Shown here: one piece after another, positions 25,235-35,047 of the stretch
Position numbering within the stretch: position 1 is the first letter of the stretch
Layout of the letters: each line of letters opens with the position of its first letter
Assembly (NCBI RefSeq): GCF_022179065.1
Contig: NZ_BPQD01000052.1
Span: forward strand, 1-35,098
Length of the DNA stretch: 35,098 bases
Direction: 5' to 3'
Source: Methylobacterium adhaesivum
GTDB taxonomy: Bacteria; Pseudomonadota; Alphaproteobacteria; Rhizobiales; Beijerinckiaceae
Notes under the pieces: model-generated
Told to the model about the DNA's origin: nothing
The model's database searches: none
Seen by the model: the letters and a program-made list of their open reading frames with translations, nothing else
Made by a program: the position numbers and the translations under genes

Positions 25235-26134
25235 CTACCTGCTCTCGAGGAACGCGTGATCGTAGACTTGGCGGATCGTCGGAAGGTCGCTGGGGTCGGC
25301 CCAGGCCTCGACGATCTGCCGGTAGGCCGAAGTCGGGCGTTCGACCCGCAGGATCGCGTCGATACGCGCGACGAGGCTGCGGCCCCACTCCGTCTTCGGG
25401 CACATGACGCGGGCGAAAACCGGTTCGGGTGCCTCGGCGAAGGGCAGGGCCACGAAGGCATCGGCTTGCCCCAAACGCTTCGCCGCGTAGCTGGAGATGG
25501 CCGGATACTCCACGAGGTAATCCAATCTCTTGGCGAGAAGCATCCGGAAGGCCTCGTCGAACTCCGCATGGATGTGAGGAGAGGCCGCCTGCGCCAGCAG
25601 GGCATCGATCCGAGTTCCCAAGGACCGACTCCTCAGGACGCTCGTCCGCTGGGTTCGATCCGCGAGCAACCGCGACAGAGACAAAGGAGTCCTTGTGGCG
25701 AAGCGCTCACGCTCGGACGCGTGCACGACGATCCGCACGGGATAGAACATTGCCACGGGAAGGGAGAACACCGCGAAAGACTCCCTATCCGGCGTCTTCA
25801 CGCCACCGACGAAACAGAGGGCGGCTCCATCCCTGAGGGACGTCAGGACCCGAGGAAACGGTGCCCGGAGGGTCATACCGGGAGCACCGAAGAGCCGGTC
25901 GTCCAAGAGGCGGCGGATCCGGTCGAAGATACCCGCATCCCGATCCGCTCCGCCGGTAATCATGAAGGGGGGAGCGTCGTAGGTTGCCCAGACGGGAGTG
26001 CCCTCCTTGGCGTGGGAGCCTGCCGATAACGAAATTGTGATCAGGCTTAAAAGCAGACTTTTACGCCCTGCTCGTCTTCCGCGAGGCTTGATCCGGTCAT
26101 GCCGGGCAACGGGAAGATGAAGGGCGATCGACAT
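25235..26134 (-). CDS. Periplasmic solute-binding (family 3-like) protein paired with the cyclase
   Basis: 299 residues. An Arg-rich start and a hydrophobic stretch (LLLSLITISLSAGSHA, about 27-42) form a signal peptide. The mature domain resembles bacterial extracellular solute-binding proteins (VWATYDAPPFMITGG, FPRVLTSLRDGAALCFVGG, FDEAFRMLLAKRLDYLVEYP, VYDHAFL). ATG 26134 has AAGGGG close upstream. Its TAG sits directly before the GTG/ATG region of the diguanylate cyclase, so the two are one operon. It probably senses a small ligand for the cyclase and is less likely to serve an importer, since no transporter subunits are near. Confidence 0.85.
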   Translation of the reverse strand: MSIALHLPVARHDRIKPRGRRAGRKSLLLSLITISLSAGSHAKEGTPVWATYDAPPFMITGGADRDAGIFDRIRRLLDDRLFGAPGMTLRAPFPRVLTSLRDGAALCFVGGVKTPDRESFAVFSLPVAMFYPVRIVVHASERERFATRTPLSLSRLLADRTQRTSVLRSRSLGTRIDALLAQAASPHIHAEFDEAFRMLLAKRLDYLVEYPAISSYAAKRLGQADAFVALPFAEAPEPVFARVMCPKTEWGRSLVARIDAILRVERPTSAYRQIVEAWADPSDLPTIRQVYDHAFLESR

Positions 26135-26441
26135 ATGCCCCTTATCGCATGCGGAAAGTCAAAATCCCGTTGCGTCGCCCGGCGACCGTGGGCCGCACAT
26201 TGCTTCACCATGATATTGCCTGTGGGGCTCAGGGACATCCTAAGTGAAACCTCCTGGAAGTTCTTAGGTCATCAAACTACATCCAGCGATTGCGATCCCT
26301 CGACGAGGTGGGGCAGCCAATAAAAAAGGCGCGCCCCGGAACGGGCCGCGCCTCGATTGTCGGAAGTTGTCCGTCTCACCCCTCGCGACGCCCCAGGGGG
26401 GCTCGGAGGCCGCGACGCGCGGGGCGCGTCACGTGTCGGGA
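26135..26441. other. Intergenic: promoter side of the solute-binding gene, pnp 3' end
   Basis: 307 bases. The part next to the solute-binding gene (26135-26290) is AT-richer than the surroundings and should hold that gene's promoter. The remainder contains the pnp terminator (26321-26353) and 88 bases of GC-rich sequence with nothing recognised. No open frame here looks coding. Confidence 0.5.
26321..26353 (-). terminator. Rho-independent terminator of pnp
   Basis: Read on the minus strand: aggcgcg, a GC-rich loop region that can pair further, then cgcgcct followed by six T. Arms at 26347-26353 and 26327-26333. It is the end of the rpsO-pnp transcript, about 90 bases after the pnp stop. Confidence 0.85.
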
Positions 26442-28613
<2,172 letters not shown>

Positions 28614-28785
28614 TCTTTGATCCTTGCCATCATGCGGTCGGGCGAACCCGGCGCCGCCAGGGGCAAGATGGCGCGCGGTTCCCGACGAGCCGGCAAACCG
28701 CGCGCGATCCTGTCCCCGACGAGCCGCCTTCAAGTCGCCCGGGGTTCGGGAGGCCGGACCCATTCCGGCAGCCCGATCTATGGAA

Positions 28786-28816
28786 ACGCGGCCCCGGGCC
28801 GGGCCCGGGACCGCGT
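28786..28816 (-). terminator. Long GC hairpin after rpsO (attenuator or processing site)
   Basis: Near-perfect inverted repeat: acgcggccccgggcc (28786-28800) and ggcccgggaccgcgt (28802-28816) with one mismatch. It starts 13 bases after the rpsO stop. On the minus strand only TTT follows, so it may be a partial terminator or an RNase III target governing pnp expression. Confidence 0.6.
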
Positions 28817-28828
28817 GGGAGACGCCGC

Positions 28829-29098
28829 TTAGCGGCGGATGCCGAGGCGCTCGATGAGGGCGCGGTAGCGGGCCTCATCCTTGCCCTTGACGTAGTCGAG
28901 CAGCGAGCGGCGCTGCGAGACCATCTTCAGGAGGCCGCGGCGGGAGTGGTTGTCCTTGCCGTGGGTCTTGAAGTGGCTGGTGAGGTTGGTGATCCGCTCG
29001 GTGAGGATCGCCACCTGGACCTCGGGGGACCCGGTGTCCTTGCCGCCCGTCGCGTATTCCTTGATGAGCGCGGTCTTGCGCTCTGCCGTGATCGACAT
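28829..29098 (-). CDS. rpsO: 30S ribosomal protein S15
   Basis: 89 residues, the universal S15 length. [52 protein letters not shown] and [20 protein letters not shown] are the family sequence. It binds 16S rRNA in the platform of the small subunit. AAGGGATAGCG precedes the ATG. In many alphaproteobacteria truB lies directly upstream; it is not here. Confidence 0.98.
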   Translation of the reverse strand: MSITAERKTALIKEYATGGKDTGSPEVQVAILTERITNLTSHFKTHGKDNHSRRGLLKMVSQRRSLLDYVKGKDEARYRALIERLGIRR

Positions 29099-29504
29099 CG
29101 CTATCCCTTTCGGTGGGGTTTTCGGATCAGGCGAGCCCCGGCCATGCGGGATCTCGCGAACGCCCAGGAAGTGGCCGGTGCCGGGATGTCGTCCAGCACG
29201 GTCAATCCACAAGCAGCTTGTGCCCCGGCCCCGTTCACACGGGTCGAAGCGCGCGGACCATACACGAAACCCGGGGCCGCGCCACCCCCGCCGGGTCGAG
29301 GGGCTCTCGGCCCTTATGCGCGCCCGTCGCCGTCCCGTGCACCAGGCGAGGCGTGTAGCCCCTGCGGACGGACCAGCCGTTCGAACCGGCATCTGGTGAA
29401 ACCGGAACCCCCGAGCGACAACGCCGTTGACTGCCAGATTGGATCTGTTCTAATTCGCAACTGCGGGCAGGATCACTGCCGGATCAGAATGGGGAGTCAC
29501 GGTC
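29099..29504. other. Intergenic region upstream of rpsO
   Basis: 406 bases between rpsO (minus) and the small Cys protein gene (plus). No open frame is convincing and no tRNA could be folded, although the segment near 29375-29400 has a T-loop-like gttcgaa. The rpsO promoter must lie here. A plausible sigma-70-type promoter for the plus-strand gene is listed separately. Confidence 0.5.
29427..29455 (+). promoter_or_regulatory. Candidate sigma-70 promoter for the small Cys protein
   Basis: TTGACT at 29427-29432 and ctaatt at 29450-29455 with a 17-base spacer, 50 bases upstream of the ATG at 29505. The -35 box is close to consensus and the -10 is moderate. Confidence 0.4.
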
Positions 29505-29705
29505 ATGGCGAACGCCAAGTGTGAGAGCTGCAAGTACTTCGACGAGCACAAGGTCAACGGCGCGGCCGCCGCCGCCGACGAAGGCCTGTGCCGGTTCAAC
29601 CCCCCGGTGAGCCAGCCCGAGCCCAAGGGCCACGGCCTGTGGCCGGTGGTGGGCGCCGCCGATTGGTGTGGCCACTTCACCCCCGCGATGAGCGCGGCCG
29701 AGTAA
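29505..29705 (+). CDS. Small four-cysteine protein, possible metal-binding knuckle
   Basis: 66 residues. The cysteines are C6 and C9 (AKCESCKYF), C29 (GLCRFNPP) and C55 (DWCGHF), an arrangement that suits a zinc or Fe-S site. A Trp-Pro and Asp-Trp-Cys near the end are of a conserved kind. The ATG is preceded by ggggag and a candidate promoter, and a strong terminator follows, so it is a single-gene transcript. I do not recognise the family name; this kind of short protein occurs widely in alphaproteobacteria. No function can be given. Confidence 0.75.
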   Translation: MANAKCESCKYFDEHKVNGAAAAADEGLCRFNPPVSQPEPKGHGLWPVVGAADWCGHFTPAMSAAE

Positions 29706-29730
29706 GCCGTCGTCCGGACCCGGATACGAG

Positions 29731-29760
29731 AAGGGCCAGCCGTGCGGCTGGCCCTTCTTC
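29731..29760 (+). terminator. Rho-independent terminator after the four-Cys protein
   Basis: Perfect 12-bp stem aagggccagccg (29731-29742) / cggctggccctt (29745-29756) with a T-rich tail (cttcttcgtt). It is 26 bases after the stop codon. Confidence 0.85.
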
Positions 29761-29774
29761 GTTGGCGACGCCTG

Positions 29775-29877
29775 ACACCCGTTCCGAAAGGTGGCGTCCG
29801 GCTTTCGGAAAAAGACGATGCGAACACAGGGGCTGAGAGCATCGCCCCGGATCCGATCTCCGAGACAATGGTCTAAG
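29775..29877 (-). repeat. Dispersed palindromic repeat, copy B
   Basis: Reverse-complement counterpart of the repeat at 21166-21272. On the minus strand it starts tagaccat, continues through gatccggggcgatgctct and cgcatcgtctttttccgaaa, and ends ccacctttcgg. The right part is nearly identical to copy A; the left hairpin is diverged. Here too the first three bases (TAG at 29875-29873) are the stop codon of the preceding gene, the threonine aldolase. Confidence 0.88.
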
Positions 29878-30934
29878 CCGCCCGGCGGCTCAGGCTCCGG
29901 ATGTCCGCCACGAGGGCGTCGATGCGGTCCGGGTCCGAATCCCAGGCGAACATGAACCGGGCGCCGCCGCCGATGAAGGTGTAGAAGCGCCAGCCCTTCG
30001 CCCGCAGGGCCTCCAGTCCTTCGGCGGGTGCGGCCAGGAACACCGCGTTGGCCTCGACGGGGAACAGGGCCGACCAATCGGGCAGGTCGGCTACGGCATC
30101 GGCGAGGCGCCGCGCGCAGGCATTGGCGTGACGGGCATGGGCGAGCCAGGCGCCCCCCTCCAGCATTCCGACCCAAGGGGCGGAGAGGAACCGCATCTTC
30201 GAAGCGAGCTGCCCCGCCTGCTTGCAGCGATAGCCGAAATCCTCCGCCAGGGCGGGATCGAAGAACAGGATCGCTTCGCCCGCCGCCATGCCGTTCTTGG
30301 TGCCGCCGAAGCACAGGAGATCGACGCCCGCCCGCCAGGTCATGTCGGCCGGTGCACAGCCGAGACCCGCGCACGCGTTGGCGAAGCGCGCCCCGTCCAT
30401 GTGGAGGCGCAGGCCGAGGTCCTGGCAGGTGGCCGAGAGGGCGCGGATTTCAGCCAGCGTGTAGACCTGCCCCGTCTCCATCGGCTGGGTGATCGTCACT
30501 GCCCGCACCTTCGGGAAGTGGATGTCGGAGCGGCCGGTGGCGAGCGCCCGCACGGCCGCCGGGGTGAGTTTGCCGTTCTCCGTCGGGGCGACGAGGAGCT
30601 TCGAGCCGTTGGAGAAGAACTCCGGCGCCCCGCACTCATCGGTCTCCACATGGGCCGAGGCCGCGCAGATGACGCTGTGATAGGATTGGCAGAGGGAGGC
30701 GAGCGCCAGGGCGTTGGCGGCGGTGCCGTTGAAGGCGAAGAAGACCTGCGCGTCGGGCTTCTCGAACAGGGCTCGAAAGGTGTCCGCCGCGCGTGCCGTC
30801 CACGGGTCCTCGCCATAGGCCGACATCGAGCCAGCATTGGCGGCCTGCGTCGCCGCCCAGGCCTCGGGGCAGATGCCGGCGTAATTGTCGCTCGCGAATT
30901 GCTGGGGCGTAGGGTGCTGGTCTTCGAAGAGCAT
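29873..30934 (-). CDS. Low-specificity L-threonine aldolase family (PLP enzyme)
   Basis: 353 residues from ATG 30934. It splits threonine or allo-threonine to glycine and acetaldehyde. The start FASDNYAGICPEAW, AYGEDPWTARAADTF, FNGTAANALAL, HMDGARFANA (Asp at about D180 binds the PLP ring nitrogen) and GGTKNGMAAGEAI with the PLP lysine near K213 all match. In a serine-cycle methylotroph glycine metabolism is central, so a link to glycine supply is possible. The stop codon is provided by repeat copy B. The extension upstream of the ATG is not conserved-looking. Confidence 0.93.
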   Translation of the reverse strand: MLFEDQHPTPQQFASDNYAGICPEAWAATQAANAGSMSAYGEDPWTARAADTFRALFEKPDAQVFFAFNGTAANALALASLCQSYHSVICAASAHVETDECGAPEFFSNGSKLLVAPTENGKLTPAAVRALATGRSDIHFPKVRAVTITQPMETGQVYTLAEIRALSATCQDLGLRLHMDGARFANACAGLGCAPADMTWRAGVDLLCFGGTKNGMAAGEAILFFDPALAEDFGYRCKQAGQLASKMRFLSAPWVGMLEGGAWLAHARHANACARRLADAVADLPDWSALFPVEANAVFLAAPAEGLEALRAKGWRFYTFIGGGARFMFAWDSDPDRIDALVADIRSLSRRAA

Positions 30935-31151
30935 CGCTGGGGTCGCCTGTCGATCCGGGGCTGCACGGGAGACGGACCGACGATCTGTGGCGAAACCCGT
31001 TTGTTGCCGGTCCGGCCACATCCCCTCCGCGATCCGGAGGGTGCCACCTTGCCCGGGAGCAGGTTGGCGTCAGGCGTCGGCCCGACTCTTGATGCGATTC
31101 GCAGGATAGCAGACCGGGATTCCCGTCGCAAAGGAGCGAGGACCGCACAGC

Positions 31152-31176
31152 AAAACGGGCCCCAAAGGGCCCGTTT
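31152..31176 (-). terminator. Rho-independent terminator of the 30-residue small gene
   Basis: Perfect 10-bp stem aaacgggccc (31153-31162) / gggcccgttt (31167-31176), four-base loop, and a T run on the minus strand. It lies about 50 bases downstream of the small gene. It is almost symmetric and could also work on the plus strand. Confidence 0.8.
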
Positions 31177-31227
31177 CACGTCGCTTCTGGTCGTTTCGGC
31201 GTCGCCGAAGTCGAGAAACCCGGTCCC

Positions 31228-31320
31228 TCAGTACGAGCGACGGCTCGGCGCACCGGAATAGCGGCGACGGAAATAGGACACGAGCTTCGGCAGGAGGAAG
31301 GCGACGAGCAGCTTGCGCAT
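31228..31320 (-). CDS. 30-residue basic small protein
   Basis: ATG 31320 to TGA 31228, reading MRKLLVAFLLPKLVSYFRRR then YSGAPSRRSY. A perfect GGAG stands five bases before the ATG (ctggagttttc), and a strong terminator follows, so it has its own complete expression unit. A hydrophobic N-terminal helix with Lys/Arg and an Arg-rich tail suggest a membrane-attached small protein. Start codon, ribosome site and terminator together make chance unlikely. I do not know the family. Confidence 0.65.
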   Translation of the reverse strand: MRKLLVAFLLPKLVSYFRRRYSGAPSRRSY

Positions 31321-31402
31321 GAAAACTCCAGGTTGGCCGCCCCGGGGCGGCATCTTGGAGAGCTAATGCGGCGGCCCCCGTGCGTGTTCCGCCCCGCGCC
31401 GG

Positions 31403-32212
31403 TCAGAGTTCCAGGGTCAGGGTCACGGGGGCGTGGTCGGAGGGGCGCTCCCAGCCGCGCACGTGCCGGGCCACGGTGACGTCGCGCACGGTGCCGGCGA
31501 GGTCGGGCGAGACCCAGGCATGGTCGAGGCGCCGCCCCTTGTTCGCCGCCGCCCAATCGGGCGAGCGGTAGCTCCACCACGTGTAGATCTTCTCGGGCTC
31601 CGGCACGAGCAGGCGGGCGGCATCGACCCACCCGGCCTCGCCCCGCAGGGTCTCGAAGGCCTCCGTCTCGATCGGCGTATGGCTCACCACATCGAGGAGC
31701 TGCTTGTGCGACCAGACATCGTGCTCGAGGGGCGCGACGTTGAGATCGCCGACGAGGATGGCCGGACCGGAGGGCCGACGCCCGCCCCAGGCGCGCAGCT
31801 CACCGAGAAAGTCGAGCTTGTGCCCGAATTTCGGATTGAGCGCCCGGTCGGGCACGTCGCCGCCGGCCGGCACGTAGAAATCGTGCAGGACGAGACCGGC
31901 GGCCGGACCCGCCTCCGGCCCCAGCACGGCCGAGATGTGGCGCGCATCCGCCCGCTCGCAGAAGGCCATGCAGTCGCGGGACAGAAGCGGGAACCGCGAC
32001 AGGATCGCGACGCCGTTGTAGCCCTTCTGCCCGGCGAAGACGACATTCTCGTAGCCCGATCCCCGCAGGGCCTTGAGGGGAAACGCGTCGTCGGGGCACT
32101 TCGTCTCCTGCAGGCACAGGACGTCGGGCCGGGCCTCGGCAAGAAAGCGCAGGACGAGATCGATGCGCAGCCGCACCGAATTGATGTTCCAGGTGGTGAC
32201 GGTGAGGCGCAA
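31403..32212 (-). CDS. xth: Exodeoxyribonuclease III
   Basis: 269 residues if translation begins at TTG 32212, just before the family start RLTVTTWNINSVRLRIDL; the open frame continues another 51 codons upstream without homology. AP endonuclease and 3'-5' exonuclease of base excision repair. Catalytic motifs: WNINS, LQETKC, YVPAGGDVPD, GDLNVAPLEHDVW, KGRRLDHAW and the terminal SDHAPV. Length fits. Divergent from plsC across 167 bases; lolA often accompanies xth in alphaproteobacteria, and here it lies nearby with two inserted genes between. Confidence 0.95.
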   Translation of the reverse strand: MRLTVTTWNINSVRLRIDLVLRFLAEARPDVLCLQETKCPDDAFPLKALRGSGYENVVFAGQKGYNGVAILSRFPLLSRDCMAFCERADARHISAVLGPEAGPAAGLVLHDFYVPAGGDVPDRALNPKFGHKLDFLGELRAWGGRRPSGPAILVGDLNVAPLEHDVWSHKQLLDVVSHTPIETEAFETLRGEAGWVDAARLLVPEPEKIYTWWSYRSPDWAAANKGRRLDHAWVSPDLAGTVRDVTVARHVRGWERPSDHAPVTLTLEL

Positions 32213-32379
32213 CGATCGGCTCGCTTGGATCGGGAAAACGTATAAAGGATCGGGCGCGCGGCGGCGCGGCTTCGCCTTAGACCGAAACCGCCCCGGCCGT
32301 CGCCGTGGGAAATGCCGCGTCCGTTCGCGATCCCTGTCGGGATCGGGGCCGGGCGCGCGATTCAAGGGCTGTCGTTACC

Positions 32380-33105
32380 GTGTCGCGCATCCGCTCCACG
32401 CTGTTCAACCTGTACTGGGCCGGCTGGACCGCGCTCTTCCTCGTCCCTCTGGTGGTGCTGGCGGCACTGGGCTCGCCCACGGGGCCGATCCGCGCGGCGA
32501 CGCGCCTGTGGTCGCGGGGCATTCTGTTCGGGTTGGCGCATATCGTGCGCCTCACCTACGTGGAGGAAACGCGCGCCCGCATCCCGGCCGAACCCTGCCT
32601 CATCGTCGCCAACCACCAATCGGCCTGGGAGACCCTGGCCTTTCTCACCCTGGTGCCCAACGTCGCCATCGTGGCCAAGCGCGAACTCGTGGCGATTCCC
32701 ATCGTCGGCTGGTTCCTGCGGCGCTCGCCCATGATCATCATCGACCGGGCCAACGGCACCCAGGCCCTGCGCGTCATGATCGACGAGAGCCGGGCTGCCC
32801 TGGCCCAGGGGCGCTCGGTGCTGATGTTCCCCGAGGGCACGCGCAACGCGATCACGGATCCGGTGCAGTTCAAGCGCGGCGTCGAACTGCTCTACGCCAA
32901 GCTCGGGGTGCCCGTGCTGCCCGTCGCGGTGAATTCCGGCTTGTTCTGGCCCCATGGCGGCTCGCGCCACCATCCCGGGGCGGTGACGGTGAGCTACCTG
33001 CCGCCGCTGCCACCGGGCCTATCGGGCGCGGCGTTTATGGAGGGCACACAAGGGGCGATCGACGCGGAGCTGGATCGGTGGCGGCTGGCGAAAGTACCGC
33101 ACTAG
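32380..33105 (+). CDS. plsC: 1-acyl-sn-glycerol-3-phosphate acyltransferase (PlsC family)
   Basis: 241 residues from GTG 32380, with aaggg upstream. It acylates lysophosphatidate (membrane lipid synthesis) at the inner membrane. One N-terminal hydrophobic segment (about 10-30), then block I NHQSAWET, block II-like SPMIIIDRANG, block III MFPEGTRN and block IV VPVLPVAVNSG. The usual HxxxxD is here HxxxxE (H-QSAW-E), a variant seen in part of the family. The family could also act on other lysophospholipids, so the exact acceptor is inferred. Confidence 0.92.
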   Translation: MSRIRSTLFNLYWAGWTALFLVPLVVLAALGSPTGPIRAATRLWSRGILFGLAHIVRLTYVEETRARIPAEPCLIVANHQSAWETLAFLTLVPNVAIVAKRELVAIPIVGWFLRRSPMIIIDRANGTQALRVMIDESRAALAQGRSVLMFPEGTRNAITDPVQFKRGVELLYAKLGVPVLPVAVNSGLFWPHGGSRHHPGAVTVSYLPPLPPGLSGAAFMEGTQGAIDAELDRWRLAKVPH

Positions 33106-33202
33106 AAATCAGATCGAACAGCAAGCAGACGGCCATGTTGTTGAATGGCGTCATTTGCGCTAGCCCTACGCGCGCTGAGCAACACGCATCCATGGTTCAC
33201 GT

Positions 33203-33889
33203 ATGCTGTTCATGTATTGGACGCACCCAGATCTGAAGGATCCACCCGGTGCGCCTGCGTGGAGGCAACTGTACCCTGAGTTCAGAGTTTTCACAGACGA
33301 AGATGTGATACCGCTTCTCCCAGAAGCTTTTATCGACGTGTTCAAATCCATTCGGCTTCCAGCCGCAAAATCCGACATCGCACGGTTCTTTCTGCTCCGT
33401 CGCTATGGGGGCTTGTATATGGATGCCCACTTCGGCCCGACGGCTCCCGCCCGCCTCTTGGAGACACTCGACAAGCTCAGCGCCTATAGTGTCATCGTCT
33501 TCGGTCAAGGCTGGGAGATGAAGAAGGAAACCGATTTTGATTTGATGAACGGAATCGTTGCAGCGAGGAAGGCAGCGCCACCGCTCGATTTGATCATCAA
33601 CCGAATCGTCAAGAATGTCCTCGAGCATAAGTCACGGGAGGATTCGACCTCGGAGTATGTGCCCTACAACTTGTGGGGCATGACCGGGACCTACGTGATC
33701 GTGCAAGAATTTTTCGACCAAGTGCATCCTCGCCCCCGAATCAAGGCGCACCTGGAAGAGGAGGTATTCCCCCACTTCATGAAAAACAATTCGGATTCGG
33801 GCTTCGAAATTTCGGCGTACAATGTCTACCGAAAGCCCGGCAACCACTGGAGCGAACGCCAGTCTATCGAGCGTTTTTTCTTGGATTGA
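33203..33889 (+). CDS. Glycosyltransferase, sugar-binding DXD-like family
   Basis: 228 residues. The pattern RLPAAKSDIARFFLLRRYGG, LYMDAHFG (about 51-78) is that of the Gly_transf_sug/Och1-like or capsular-synthesis glycosyltransferases that use nucleotide sugars. The canonical DXD is D-A-H here. N-terminal MLFMYWTHPDL and YPEFRVFTDED are also typical. The base composition drops clearly from the GC-rich background and codon use is more relaxed, pointing to recent acquisition. No other polysaccharide gene is adjacent, so the acceptor cannot be inferred. Start is uncertain; ATG 33203 gives a complete domain. Confidence 0.8.
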   Translation: MLFMYWTHPDLKDPPGAPAWRQLYPEFRVFTDEDVIPLLPEAFIDVFKSIRLPAAKSDIARFFLLRRYGGLYMDAHFGPTAPARLLETLDKLSAYSVIVFGQGWEMKKETDFDLMNGIVAARKAAPPLDLIINRIVKNVLEHKSREDSTSEYVPYNLWGMTGTYVIVQEFFDQVHPRPRIKAHLEEEVFPHFMKNNSDSGFEISAYNVYRKPGNHWSERQSIERFFLD

Positions 33890-33992
33890 GACAAAATCTC
33901 GCCGGTCCATTCGGGCTGGCGCAATTGAGCTTCGCTCAAGTGCCACGCGGGCTTCGTGATCCGGCGTCCGCTTCCATCAAACGGCTGCTGGA

Positions 33993-34886
33993 TCACTGCG
34001 CCCGGATCTGCTTCTCCATGGCCTTATCCTCGGTCCGACCGTAGTTGATGAAGAACGCCGTGCCGTCGACGCTGCGGCCCTTCTGCAAGTTCGAGAGCTG
34101 CACCGTGGTCTGGTAGCCCTGCGGGTCGGTGATGCGCCACTGGCTCAGGGTCTTCGCCTCGGCGTCGAAGAACAGCTGGATCTTCGAGGTGCCGCCTAGC
34201 GTCGAACGGTCCTCCAGGGAAATGCGCACGCCGCCCGGGTCGTTCGACACGTCCGAGACCGTGAGATCGCGGGCGAGGTCGATCTTGTCCCGCAGGAGGA
34301 ATTTCAGCGGCGTCTGGGAGATGAAGTACAGATCCTGTGTGCCGAGCTTACGGTCTTTCACCGCCACAGACGTCCCGTCGGCCACCACTTCGAGGGGGGA
34401 GGGCTGGTCGTAGTCGAAGCGCAAACGGCCGGGCTTGGCCAGCGTCAGCTTGCCGCCGATGCGCCGCCCATCGGCACCGATCTGAATGAAATTGCCCGTG
34501 AGCGTGGTGATGCCGTTGAAGTAGGCGTTGGCCTGCGTGAGCACGGCAGACGCATCGACCTCCTGCGCCAGGGGAGCACCGACAGCCGCCACCTTGGCAG
34601 CGGGGTCCGGAGCCTTCGTGGCGGCCTTGGGCGAGGCGCCCCGATCGCCGACCGCCTTGGCGGACGTCTCCTTCGCCGGTTTGGCGGACTGCGGCACGGG
34701 CTTCTTCGCCGCCGGGGCGGGTGGCGGCGGGGCCTCCGATTCGGCGGGCGCCGGAGCGGGCTCTTCCTTGCGGCCGAACAGGCCGTCGAGGAAGGAGCCC
34801 TGGGCCGCGGCGGGGGCCGGGACGGCGAGGGCGGCCGCCAGGACGAGCAGCGGGCCGGCGGCGAGACGAGGGCGGCGGCCGATCAT
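33993..34886 (-). CDS. lolA: LolA-like outer-membrane lipoprotein carrier
   Basis: 297 residues. The protein has a signal peptide (LLVLAAALAVPAPAAAQ, about 14-29). An unusually long Ala/Pro/Lys linker follows (about 35-105), then the LolA domain (about 110-297: NAYFNGITTLTGNFIQIGAD, GKLTLAKPGRLRFDYDQPSP, LYFISQTPLKFLLRD, SQWRITDPQGYQTTVQLSNL). It carries lipoproteins from LolCDE to the outer membrane. The ATG has AGGAGA upstream. Other LolA proteins are about 180-220 residues; the extra length is the linker. Alternatives in the LolA-like superfamily cannot be excluded. Confidence 0.93.
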   Translation of the reverse strand: MIGRRPRLAAGPLLVLAAALAVPAPAAAQGSFLDGLFGRKEEPAPAPAESEAPPPPAPAAKKPVPQSAKPAKETSAKAVGDRGASPKAATKAPDPAAKVAAVGAPLAQEVDASAVLTQANAYFNGITTLTGNFIQIGADGRRIGGKLTLAKPGRLRFDYDQPSPLEVVADGTSVAVKDRKLGTQDLYFISQTPLKFLLRDKIDLARDLTVSDVSNDPGGVRISLEDRSTLGGTSKIQLFFDAEAKTLSQWRITDPQGYQTTVQLSNLQKGRSVDGTAFFINYGRTEDKAMEKQIRAQ

Positions 34887-35047
34887 CTGACGATCTCCTG
34901 AAGGCGTTTCGGGCGGGGCGGCCCGCTAATGGCTCTCACGAAACTCCGGCGGCACCGTCCGTGCTCGGAACGGGAACGGTGCGGGATCGGGCGTTTTGCG
35001 AGGCGCTCTTAGAGGCCGCCCCTGTGGCGATTATGCGACGGGTCCGA

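Noticed and set aside
29330-29400. Possible tRNA because of a gttcgaa T-loop-like motif
   Set aside because: No acceptor stem, anticodon arm or D-arm could be paired around it on either strand.
30935-31021. N-terminal extension of the threonine aldolase
   Set aside because: The family starts at residue 1 of MLFEDQ; the extension has no similarity and no ribosome site.
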